Source: a virus. Taken from it: 25,328 bases of DNA. Location: positions 1-25,328 of the IMG/VR virus record IMGVR_UViG_3300018049_000128; one strand, given 5' to 3'. Made by a program: the position numbers and the translations under genes. The notes beneath the pieces are model-generated. The model was given only the letters and a program-made list of their open reading frames with translations. It was not told the DNA's origin and did no database searches. This document shows positions 8,721 through 17,155 of the stretch, piece after piece (the stretch's first letter is position 1; each line of letters starts with the position of its first letter).

Positions 8721-10694
8721 CTATGAATAACTAACAGATTGACCCATAACAACGTATGTTGAACCTGTATAATAAATTGTAAATGAAATTATATCTACAC
8801 CATTAGCAGTACCATTTGGTGTTGAACCGCCTTGCCAATTAATTGTTTGTGATGTACCATTAACATTTAATGCATTTACCATATAAGGTGTTGAACCTTG
8901 ATTCCATATAATTGTAATGTTACTACCTTGATTATTTGATAAGCTTAAATTAGTTACATTTAAAGTCTTATTATTTGAAGCACTTGAAATATATAAACTA
9001 TGACTTGTTTGTGCATTTAAAGTTATAGTAGATATTATTCCTGTATGTGTATCAAAAGTTTCTATAATACCATTATCAGATAATTTTAAACCACCTGTAA
9101 TATTATGACTATTAGTATTTAAGTTACCACCTAAATCAGGTGATGTATCATGTGATATATGTAAAGCTTGTATATTATGTGAACCTGCTTGTTGTGAATA
9201 AACTAAATAACCATTATCTATACTAGATGTATTTACATCACTTAAATCATTAAGAGCTGTTACTAATGTTGGTTTATTACTTAAACTATTATAGTCACCG
9301 TCAAATAAAGTTGGTTTATTAGTTAAATTATTATAATCACCATCAAATAAAGTTGGTTTATTAGTTAAATTATTATAATCACCGTCAAATGCATCTGTAA
9401 TACCATAACCTGATATTGTAGTTGGTACACCAGTTAACGAACTAAATTGTCCATCAAAAGTAGAAGGTAAAAGTGTCCATACATAATCTGTACCATTCCA
9501 AGATAATACTTGGTTATTTAATGCTGAACTTGTATTTAAATGTGTATCAACATCTGCATCAGTATAAACTGTATATGTAGTTGGTGTTACCCAAGTATAA
9601 TCTGTACCATTCCAATTTAATACTTGACCACTAGTAGCATTAGATGTGTTTAAATGTGTATCAACTCTAGCATCAGTAAAATATAAATTACTACCTTCAC
9701 TAATATCTGTTGTAGATTTAGTAGCTAATCTAGTATCAAATGTAGAATTAAAATCAGATATATTTAATTTTAATGCTAAGTTATTAGTCATTGTAGTAGC
9801 AAAGTTAGGGTCATCGCCTAAAGCACTTGCTAATTCATTTAATGTATCTAAAGAACCTGGAGCACTATCTAATATTTGATCAATCTTTAATTGTGCTCTA
9901 GCATCTACTCTAGCATCTGTATAATATAAATTATTAGTACCTTCAGCAATATCATCTGTGTCTAAAACTACAGTACCAGTTTGTGTATTAACACTGTTAA
10001 CCGCATTAGAGACAGCAGGAGTAGTATAACTTATAACACCAGTAGTACTATTGTAAGATAAATCACCACCAGCACTTATAGCTAATCTAGCTCTAGTATC
10101 TGTATAATATAAATTAGTACCTTCGGCTAAATCTGTTGTTGATTTAGAACTGAACTTATTATCAAATCTTTGATCTGTGTAATATAAATTATTATTACCT
10201 TCATTAATATTATCTGTATTTAATACAACAGCACCAGTTAATGAGTTAACACTTGTAACATCACTACTAAAAGTAGGTGTAGTATAACTAATTACTCCAG
10301 TTTGACTATTATAAGATAAATCACCACTAACACCAATAGCTGATCTGGCTCTACTATTTGTATAATATAAGTTTGAACCTTCTGTTAAATGATCTGTAGT
10401 TCTAGTAGCAAGTCTAGCATCAAAATCCGCATCAGTATAAACATCATCTAATACTATATCTGCCTGATTAATTCTTGCATCAACTCTCGCATCTGTATAA
10501 TAAAGATTACTAGTTCCTTCAGGTACATCATCTGTTGTTTCAATATCTGTATTACTTATAATTTGATTTATAATAGGTGTATCGACTACAATAGAATCGC
10601 TAGTTGTGCTTTGTCCCTGATTACCTATTGTAATATCTCCATCAGAGAGATTAATATAATCAGCATTGCCTTCTTTTAAATTTATATCAGCCAT
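8721..10694 (-). CDS. Long tail fibre with EG.NLYYTDARVDARI repeats
   Basis: 657 residues, AAGGAAAC before the start. Six units of the type (T)TD.(I/L).EG(S/T)NLYYTDARVDA occupy residues about 54-345. They are interleaved with two G(D)LSYNS.TGVISYTTP hairpins and one LDTLNELASALGDDPNFAT module (282-300) shared with the collagen-like fibre. Two N(W)NGTDY.W repeats (358-407) come next, then three tandem FDGDYNNLTNKPTL units (436-477), and a beta-rich C-terminus with ITIIWNQG and YYTGSTYVVMGQSV. This repeat grammar is typical of trimeric stalks in marine siphophage and myophage fibres. As the first gene after the J-like tip protein it may be the fibre docked directly on the tip. Confidence 0.85.
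   Translation of the reverse strand: MADINLKEGNADYINLSDGDITIGNQGQSTTSDSIVVDTPIINQIISNTDIETTDDVPEGTSNLYYTDARVDARINQADIVLDDVYTDADFDARLATRTTDHLTEGSNLYYTNSRARSAIGVSGDLSYNSQTGVISYTTPTFSSDVTSVNSLTGAVVLNTDNINEGNNNLYYTDQRFDNKFSSKSTTDLAEGTNLYYTDTRARLAISAGGDLSYNSTTGVISYTTPAVSNAVNSVNTQTGTVVLDTDDIAEGTNNLYYTDARVDARAQLKIDQILDSAPGSLDTLNELASALGDDPNFATTMTNNLALKLNISDFNSTFDTRLATKSTTDISEGSNLYFTDARVDTHLNTSNATSGQVLNWNGTDYTWVTPTTYTVYTDADVDTHLNTSSALNNQVLSWNGTDYVWTLLPSTFDGQFSSLTGVPTTISGYGITDAFDGDYNNLTNKPTLFDGDYNNLTNKPTLFDGDYNSLSNKPTLVTALNDLSDVNTSSIDNGYLVYSQQAGSHNIQALHISHDTSPDLGGNLNTNSHNITGGLKLSDNGIIETFDTHTGIISTITLNAQTSHSLYISSASNNKTLNVTNLSLSNNQGSNITIIWNQGSTPYMVNALNVNGTSQTINWQGGSTPNGTANGVDIISFTIYYTGSTYVVMGQSVSYS
9268..9390 (-). 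repeat. 42-bp tandem repeat, about 3 copies
   Basis: Three consecutive 42-base units (9268-9309, 9310-9351, 9352-9390) encode FDGDYNNLTNKPTL twice and a FDGDYNSLSNKPTL variant. The two copies at 9310-9390 are nearly identical, consistent with recent slippage or unequal recombination that changes stalk length in 14-residue steps. Confidence 0.9.
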
Positions 10695-10704
10695 TTTTGT
10701 TTCC

Positions 10705-13700
10705 TTAATTAATTAGTTTGTATGCACCAAAATATGTTTTGGATGCACCGCCAGAGAAGTCTTTATCACTTCCTGAGTTTTGATAACCAAATACTTCAAC
10801 ATAATCTGTTGTACCATTTAATTGTATAATCTTAGATACATTGTAGTATTCATTATCTTCATGTCTCTTAGCATGAGTCGCTACAGCAGACCCATTCTTT
10901 TTAATTATTAAAGCACTACCATCAAAGTCATCAGAACTATTTATTTGTGTTTGTGCATATACATAATACTTACCTGCTGTTGTTGGTAAAAATCTGAAAT
11001 CAGTTGCATTATCATAAGATGAACCATCATCAAAATCTTCAGTATCAATTTCTAATTTAGTTTCAGTACCAGATGTTATAGTTTGATCAGCACTTAAATA
11101 CGCCTCAAACGATGGTGTATTTTTCATATTGTCAGCTAACACAACAGTCTTAGCAGATAAATCTAATGTGTTCGCTAATTGATTAGTACCCACAGCACCA
11201 GTTTGAATAGATGTTGTACTTACTGAGTTTGTACCAACATTAGTACTAGCATTAACTGGATTCCAAGCACCACAAGATAAACCTGAAGAGTATGCACCCT
11301 TACCAAAACTATTTGTACATTTGACCCAGATATATAAATCTGCTGTTGTAGGTATACCTTGTAAAGCAAAAGTCTCTACAGAATTAGCCGCATAAGTTCC
11401 AGCTGGAGCTGTAAATAAACCTGTTAAATATTTTGTACCTGTAACAGTATCAGAATAATAAAACTCAAGCCCTTCAACATTAGCTGAGTTTGGTAATGTT
11501 ATTGATACATCTACATTAGGTATACTTGCTGAAGTGTTTAAACTATTTAAAGTTAAATTAGTTGCTACACCAAGATTTAAAAACCCTCTACTAGGATTTA
11601 ATTGTGGTGCATCAGCCTTAGCAGTTAATGTAGCTACAACATAATCGTCAGGATTATATTCTTGAGCTGTTAAATTATAACCTTGTACTCCACCTTGAAG
11701 TTCAGTTTCAGATATACTATTAACTTTATATTGAGTACCACTTCTTGAACCATTATCTATAACACCAACATTCCAAGTAGTACTGTCTATACTAGTTATA
11801 TTTTGTATAACAATATTGTTAGGACTATTCTTAGGTACAAATGAAATATGATTTAATGTAAATATAAATCCACCACCATAATCTCCACCAGTAGTAAATG
11901 CAGTATTTAATTCTACTAAACTTACTAATTGGCCTAATTTATTATTTTGATCTAACTCTTCTTTAGTTAAAGTACCACTAGTATCTTCATATTGAGATAT
12001 GATACAGTCTTTAAAAAATGTAAATAACTGATCAAATGTTGCAACATTATAAGGGAACGTTACAATTGCATCTGTACCATCCATATATTTAACATCTTTA
12101 GATTCAGTATTATCTATAAACTTTATTTGACCTTTAGCATTAGCGGGACTAGTACCTTGGTTAGAAGTATTAGTTAAATTAGCATTTAGTTTTCTAGGTG
12201 TATCTAAATCATAATAAGTATTATAAACTCTAATTACATCATTAACTTGTAAAGAAACAGCTCTTGTATCTGTTTTAAAAGATATTATTTTAGAGCTTCT
12301 AGATTTATTCATTAACACAGTACCAAGCCTTTGTGCCTCAACATTTGTATTAATAAATTTTAAATCTAAATCTTTAGATAATATAGGTTCATTAAAATAT
12401 TTATCAGGGTAATCTATAAACACTTGATCATCTTGATACTTCTCACTTTTAGATTTAAACTTTAATGTCATTTCATTTAAATTAGAATTAAATCCGTCTT
12501 CAAGTATACTTACATCACCATAGATATTAGTATCATCAAAGTTCATAACAGGACTACCTGTTGTGTCTGATATCATTTGAAACTTACCTAAAGTATAACT
12601 AAATATAGATTGTGAGTTACTTACTATATCAGATATATTTAAATCTTTACTATCATTAGTATTTATAAAACCATTACATTGATATCTTTTACTTGTTACT
12701 GAATTACCATCAGGGTCATTATGTGTAACTAAGGTATCACAAAATACTTTATGATTATAAAATGTTTCTAAATCTATGTCGCTATCCTCTATTGATAAAC
12801 CACAACCATATATTTTATTAGTTAAATAATCTAATAAACATTCTGCTGGATTACTAGAATAATATCCTCTTGCGGCCTCACCAACTACATAAGGTAACTT
12901 AGCAGTAAACCATTGTTGGTGTTCTTGATAAACACCTTGATAAATATTACCATAACTATCTGTACTAGCAGTAGCTTTACGTCTATAGCCATAATTATAA
13001 GGGTCACTTGTATAAGCAAAACTAAAATTATTTAATAAATTATCTCTTTTTTGCTCATCAGTACTACCAGTATTAAAATTATAAGTTACAATTGGAAAAT
13101 AAAATGTACCAGTAACACCTAAATAATCTGTATAAGTATAAATACCCCAAACTCTAAATTGATTACTACCTGTAGATGCATCAGATACACTATAGTTATT
13201 TCCCCAATTCTTAATTTTAAGACCATTAATAATTCTATAACCATCATCAGGATAAGATACGCCTGTAGCAGGGTTAGTATAACCTGATGGTTGCCAATAA
13301 GTATATGTTGTAGTATTTGAACTATGACTAGATGTATGATGCTCTCCAGGTTCAACAAATACTAATTCAGCACTACCATTAACGCCACTACCATATGCAC
13401 CACCAGTTCCATTTATGTAAGCTGTTACTGATGCAGGTTGACCAGTATTTGGGTCATCACCTAAATCTACTATTTGTAATGTACCGTTTACATGAACTTT
13501 TGTGTGAGAACTACCTATAGCACTACTTGGGAATATCCCTGAAGTAGAATAATATTTTAATTGATTACCTTGAAAATCACTAAAACTTAAATTCCTATCA
13601 AATATATCTAAGTTAATTGTATCTCTTAAAGGCTCAGGTCTAGGCGGTGGCCCCGCTAAAGTATTAGCATTAACTATCGTTCTAACTAATTTACCTTGTA

Positions 13701-14301
13701 TTTCAAAACCTAACTTAGATGTTAATCCTGTAACGTTTTCTTCCCTATCATATTTTAATTCAGCGTAAACATATGCAACGTCTGGCATTTGTCTATTCTC
13801 TTTATTACCATTCCATTTACCACTAAAAGATTCCATAGGCCCACATCTACCGCCATCAGGAAACTTTATAATTTTTAAATTACCATTTAACCAATCATCA
13901 GTGTTAATACCATCAGCATGTAATGCACTTGTTACTGTACCTGTACTATCTAAAGTTAATTTATAATCATCCCAGTAAACATCCCCAATATTATTAATTG
14001 GGCCTTCACATAATGCTATTATAAAAGCCATTGTCTGATTATCTTGTGTTATATCTGCATAAACAATACTACCAAATATTTTATCTTCACCGTATACAAC
14101 AGGAAGTTTATTGGATGGGTCAGCAGGTATTCTCTGTTTAACACCAGGATCTCTTGCAGAACCAGCTCCTCCTCCAGGCAAGTCAGGGCCAAATACTTTT
14201 TGTGTTATGTAACTAATAGCTAAAGATAGTGCAAATCTCAATACCGCATTACCAATACCTTTAGTAATTAAACCCCCAACTATAGGTGCTACAGCCGCCA
14301 T
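10705..14301 (-). CDS. J-like tail tip / host specificity protein
   Basis: 1198 residues. The N-terminus resembles lambda gpI-type sequence fused to J: a hydrophobic stretch (about 7-37), then a Gly-rich linker. The J core signature is visible at residues about 66-112 (KLPVVYGEDKIFGSIVYAD, IIALCEGPINNIGDVYWDD) and again at 485-515 (NPAECLLDYLTNKIYGCGL). A region near 724-826 resembles a domain in the M-like tail protein. Residues about 915-1010 look like a fibronectin III-type domain. The C-terminus (about 1060-1198) is C1q/TNF-like (PSFEAYLSADQ, DNATDFRF, AGKYYVYAQ, YFGAYKL). This protein would close the tail tip and contact the receptor. GGAGA before the ATG lies in the end of the acetyltransferase gene. 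Confidence 0.9.
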   Translation of the reverse strand: MAAVAPIVGGLITKGIGNAVLRFALSLAISYITQKVFGPDLPGGGAGSARDPGVKQRIPADPSNKLPVVYGEDKIFGSIVYADITQDNQTMAFIIALCEGPINNIGDVYWDDYKLTLDSTGTVTSALHADGINTDDWLNGNLKIIKFPDGGRCGPMESFSGKWNGNKENRQMPDVAYVYAELKYDREENVTGLTSKLGFEIQGKLVRTIVNANTLAGPPPRPEPLRDTINLDIFDRNLSFSDFQGNQLKYYSTSGIFPSSAIGSSHTKVHVNGTLQIVDLGDDPNTGQPASVTAYINGTGGAYGSGVNGSAELVFVEPGEHHTSSHSSNTTTYTYWQPSGYTNPATGVSYPDDGYRIINGLKIKNWGNNYSVSDASTGSNQFRVWGIYTYTDYLGVTGTFYFPIVTYNFNTGSTDEQKRDNLLNNFSFAYTSDPYNYGYRRKATASTDSYGNIYQGVYQEHQQWFTAKLPYVVGEAARGYYSSNPAECLLDYLTNKIYGCGLSIEDSDIDLETFYNHKVFCDTLVTHNDPDGNSVTSKRYQCNGFINTNDSKDLNISDIVSNSQSIFSYTLGKFQMISDTTGSPVMNFDDTNIYGDVSILEDGFNSNLNEMTLKFKSKSEKYQDDQVFIDYPDKYFNEPILSKDLDLKFINTNVEAQRLGTVLMNKSRSSKIISFKTDTRAVSLQVNDVIRVYNTYYDLDTPRKLNANLTNTSNQGTSPANAKGQIKFIDNTESKDVKYMDGTDAIVTFPYNVATFDQLFTFFKDCIISQYEDTSGTLTKEELDQNNKLGQLVSLVELNTAFTTGGDYGGGFIFTLNHISFVPKNSPNNIVIQNITSIDSTTWNVGVIDNGSRSGTQYKVNSISETELQGGVQGYNLTAQEYNPDDYVVATLTAKADAPQLNPSRGFLNLGVATNLTLNSLNTSASIPNVDVSITLPNSANVEGLEFYYSDTVTGTKYLTGLFTAPAGTYAANSVETFALQGIPTTADLYIWVKCTNSFGKGAYSSGLSCGAWNPVNASTNVGTNSVSTTSIQTGAVGTNQLANTLDLSAKTVVLADNMKNTPSFEAYLSADQTITSGTETKLEIDTEDFDDGSSYDNATDFRFLPTTAGKYYVYAQTQINSSDDFDGSALIIKKNGSAVATHAKRHEDNEYYNVSKIIQLNGTTDYVEVFGYQNSGSDKDFSGGASKTYFGAYKLIN

Positions 14302-14305
14302 ATAT

Positions 14306-14758
14306 TTATCTCCATTCGTAAGTTAATTCTACTGATTTAAAACCTAACTTATCAAACTTTATATTAGTTTTATGATTAGTTAACTTTGCCATTATTACTC
14401 TGTCTATTTTATTTTGTTCTCTTTCTTTTTTATAATATTCCTCATACTTTTTAAACATTCTATAAAATGCAGAGCTTTTTCTTCTTTTAGGTTGAACCCA
14501 TGTTGCAATTGTCACAAGTTCAGTCATTGCTGAAAATATATTAGCATTTTTAAAACCTAATATACCACCAATAATTTCACCATTATCTTCGGCTATTATA
14601 ATAACACCATTATCAAAACATAAATTACATAATGTTTGATAGTATCTTTTAGTTACAATTAAACCTTTTATTGTAAAATCTGGGAACTCTTTTAGAGCCT
14701 CAAATATTTTTTCTACTATATTATCTATATCTTCTTTACTAGCTATCCTAATATTCAT
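14306..14758 (-). CDS. GNAT-family N-acetyltransferase in tail-tip module
   Basis: 150 residues from the ATG at 14758 (MNIRIASKEDIDNIV), preferred because AAGGAT precedes it and it follows the stop of the L-like gene; an upstream ATG at 14836 would overlap that gene by 68 bases. GNAT features: the N-terminal IRIASKEDIDNI strand-helix, IIIAEDNGEIIGGILGF (beta strands 2-3), ELVTIATWVQPKRRKSSAF followed by an amphipathic helix (motif A position, with an RRKSSA loop where acetyl-CoA pyrophosphate normally binds), and a C-terminal NIKFDKLGFKSVELTYEW. Similar small acetyltransferases are known in phage structural modules. The substrate (a tail protein, a host protein or a small molecule) is unknown. 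Confidence 0.82.
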   Translation of the reverse strand: MNIRIASKEDIDNIVEKIFEALKEFPDFTIKGLIVTKRYYQTLCNLCFDNGVIIIAEDNGEIIGGILGFKNANIFSAMTELVTIATWVQPKRRKSSAFYRMFKKYEEYYKKEREQNKIDRVIMAKLTNHKTNIKFDKLGFKSVELTYEWR

Positions 14759-14768
14759 TTTATTATCC

Positions 14769-15371
14769 TTAATCTTCTTTACCAAAATGCGGATTAAACA
14801 AAGCCATTGCCGCAACATATTCCATAGACCTATCATTCCCAGAACTTCTTTTAAAAGAACTGTCTGATGTAAATCTACCGTGTGTACTATCTAATATTGT
14901 TGATAGTATATTTTTACATTCTAAATTTACTTTTACTTTACCAAACTCTTGATTCTCTTCAGAAACAGAATGAGATTGTATAACACCCTTCCATTTTATA
15001 TAAGTACCTTCTACAGGGCTAGTCTCATCAAAATCAGCATCTTGATCATTCATCCAACCTTGATAAATAGTTACAATACCACCAACACCATCATATCTTT
15101 TTAAAATAGGTATTATAGAATTAGGTAAACCATTTAACTCTACAGTTATCTGATTTGTTTTAACATCTTTAGTTTCTTCAACAGCAGTTAAATTTAATAT
15201 ACCTGTAGCAGGATAAGTTAATTTTGTTTGACCATTATGATATAAATTTAATTTCCTATATGAAGTATTTAAATATAAACTGTGTGTTTCGTTTTCATCA
15301 GGTTGAACTACAACAAACTGTACAGGATAACCGTTTTCTGAATCAGAATATTGGTTTAACATTGATCTCAT
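14769..15371 (-). CDS. Minor tail protein, L-like
   Basis: 200 residues; its ATG overlaps the stop of the upstream gene as TAATG, with a strong GGAGGTG site. The order M-like, L-like, J-like matches the lambda tail-tip gene order. The pattern is consistent with L/DUF2163-type hub proteins: VELNGLPNSIIPIL, a VTIYQGWMND strand, a WKGVIQSHSV turn, NLECKNILSTILDSTHGRFT and finally DRSMEYVAAM. Lambda gpL also has a C-terminal Fe-S region with conserved Cys residues; here only one Cys is visible in the domain, so that feature is absent. Assignment rests mainly on synteny plus these patterns. Confidence 0.68.
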   Translation of the reverse strand: MRSMLNQYSDSENGYPVQFVVVQPDENETHSLYLNTSYRKLNLYHNGQTKLTYPATGILNLTAVEETKDVKTNQITVELNGLPNSIIPILKRYDGVGGIVTIYQGWMNDQDADFDETSPVEGTYIKWKGVIQSHSVSEENQEFGKVKVNLECKNILSTILDSTHGRFTSDSSFKRSSGNDRSMEYVAAMALFNPHFGKED

Positions 15372-17155
15372 TATAACACCTCCGTAAATTCAAATTTACC
15401 ATATTGATATAAATTCTTATCTTCATCTTTTGGAATAATAGTTACAGCAGGTTTCTTAGTTAACATTAATCTCATATTAACATCAGGCCCCATTAATGCT
15501 GGATAAGTACTAGTATAAAACTGAGCCGCACTAGTAACTCTTGCAGAACTTATAAATCCAGTACTTTGAGATAATGAATCGTTTTGATGTCTTGCAATAG
15601 TATTATTAGGAGAATAGTCATACCAACCTGTAGTTCCACTAGAAAATGTAGTATCAAAATTAATTGTAGTTGTAGTACCAACAGTTGATACACTTAAAAT
15701 CTTTTTAGTATAACTAGTACCAGGAAAAACCCATTGTGGTTGTATATATTCACCAGCTGTATAAGTGTGTGTAGCATTTTCAATTTCTATACCATCTGTA
15801 ATAAGAGCAGAAACGGTATCATTTAAAAATTCATATGCATTGTAATCTGTAGGATTAGGGCCTGTAGGTGTTGTTAATTCAATTGTACAACCCTCATATT
15901 CAGCAGACCAACGAGCACTAAATGTTCCTACATGATCTAAATTAGTTTCATTCCAATATTCATTAAAATTACCACTACCAAAAAATGTAAATACAGGTTC
16001 AGTTTTCAATACACTAGTAGATGCACTATCATTAAATAAATTATAAACATGATTATAAATATCTTGTGCTGTAGTTAATGTTCTAGATAATGGTATAGTT
16101 ATATCATTACCATTACTATCTTTAGCTATTGAATTGTCAGCATTTCTAATAGTTATTAAACCATCTTGATAAGGGTTAGTAATTGTACTTAATACTGTTT
16201 CATTACTTACACTTTGTCCTGGTTTAGTAGTTGTAGTTAATACTAATCTTACATTAGGAACATTAAAATTAAATGTTAAAGTACCATCAGGATTACCAAC
16301 ACCTGTAACAGCAGTTAATATTTCACCAAGTTTATTATTAGCATCTTGTTCAGCTTGTGTTAATCCGCCTGGAGCATTACCAGCAATAGATGAAGTAATA
16401 GTATTTCTAATATCATTAGCTGTATATAAGCCAGATAAAATATGACACACAGCATAAGTACCGTCAGCATATTGATATGGATTACCAGATGTATCTGTAA
16501 ATGTAATTAAACCTTGACTGTTTGTTCCTGAACCACCAACCCAATCGTATGATACTTGTTCTGATTCATCACCAACACCATTAACTATTTGATAAGTCTG
16601 TTGACTACCTACTGATTGGGAACCAGCACTTAATCCTATATTAGAAACTAAAGGTGTAGATAATCTTATCTTACATGTACCAGCAGACGTAGTTGTAAAT
16701 GTACTAGTAGTTGAACCTAAAGGTTTTGATATTTGATATACTTTAGGACTATTATAAAATTGTATAAAATCACCAACTTTAAAAATATCTTGTGTATTAG
16801 GTTTTAAATTAGTTAAAGTAATTTGTCTTAAAGTAGAATAATCATTATTCATTACTTTTATTTCTGTTTGACCAGCACCTAATTCTACAGCTGTTTTAGA
16901 CATAATATTGTTACCATTATTATTACTAACATTTACATCTAAAAAGAATATACCATCATCAATACTAAATAATTCATTTTCAACTTCATGATATTGTTCT
17001 TCTGTAAGAATAGGTAAATTAACATCTAATGAAATAAGACTTGGGCCTAATCTATGTGTTCTAGCATATCCACCAGTAGTTACAGATCTAGCAGAAGATG
17101 CTGATCTATTCATTGATATGTCATTAGCATATTTAAAAATTGCACTATCAGCCAT
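15371..17155 (-). CDS. Distal tail / minor tail protein, M-like with large insertions
   Basis: 594 residues, much longer than lambda gpM (about 109). The N-terminal 75 residues (GYARTHRLGPSLISLDVN, EEQYHEVENELFSIDDG) and the last 50 (MRLMLTKKPAVTIIPKDE, YGKFEFTEVL) look like the two halves of an M/Dit-type beta domain, split by about 450 inserted residues. The insert contains two related segments (about 214-311 and 331-432). Both begin GLIT(F/I), both have a TA.DI.N helix, and one of them has a QDANNKLGEIL motif that recurs in the J-like protein. The start overlaps the tape-measure stop (TAATG), as expected for translational coupling in tail-tip operons. It probably forms part of the tail-tip ring below the tape measure; the insertions may be exposed. 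Confidence 0.75.
   Translation of the reverse strand: MADSAIFKYANDISMNRSASSARSVTTGGYARTHRLGPSLISLDVNLPILTEEQYHEVENELFSIDDGIFFLDVNVSNNNGNNIMSKTAVELGAGQTEIKVMNNDYSTLRQITLTNLKPNTQDIFKVGDFIQFYNSPKVYQISKPLGSTTSTFTTTSAGTCKIRLSTPLVSNIGLSAGSQSVGSQQTYQIVNGVGDESEQVSYDWVGGSGTNSQGLITFTDTSGNPYQYADGTYAVCHILSGLYTANDIRNTITSSIAGNAPGGLTQAEQDANNKLGEILTAVTGVGNPDGTLTFNFNVPNVRLVLTTTTKPGQSVSNETVLSTITNPYQDGLITIRNADNSIAKDSNGNDITIPLSRTLTTAQDIYNHVYNLFNDSASTSVLKTEPVFTFFGSGNFNEYWNETNLDHVGTFSARWSAEYEGCTIELTTPTGPNPTDYNAYEFLNDTVSALITDGIEIENATHTYTAGEYIQPQWVFPGTSYTKKILSVSTVGTTTTINFDTTFSSGTTGWYDYSPNNTIARHQNDSLSQSTGFISSARVTSAAQFYTSTYPALMGPDVNMRLMLTKKPAVTIIPKDEDKNLYQYGKFEFTEVL

Noticed and set aside
8711-8752. Longer start for the LamG-like protein
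   Set aside because: The 14 extra residues overlap the upstream gene and have no ribosome site, unlike the ATG at 8710.
13119-13358. Minus-strand 79-codon frame inside the J-like gene
   Set aside because: Leu/Ile-rich frame-shifted shadow of J; no start signal.
14759-14836. Longer start for the acetyltransferase
   Set aside because: Would overlap the L-like gene by 68 bases; the GNAT domain begins exactly at the ATG at 14758, which has a good ribosome site.
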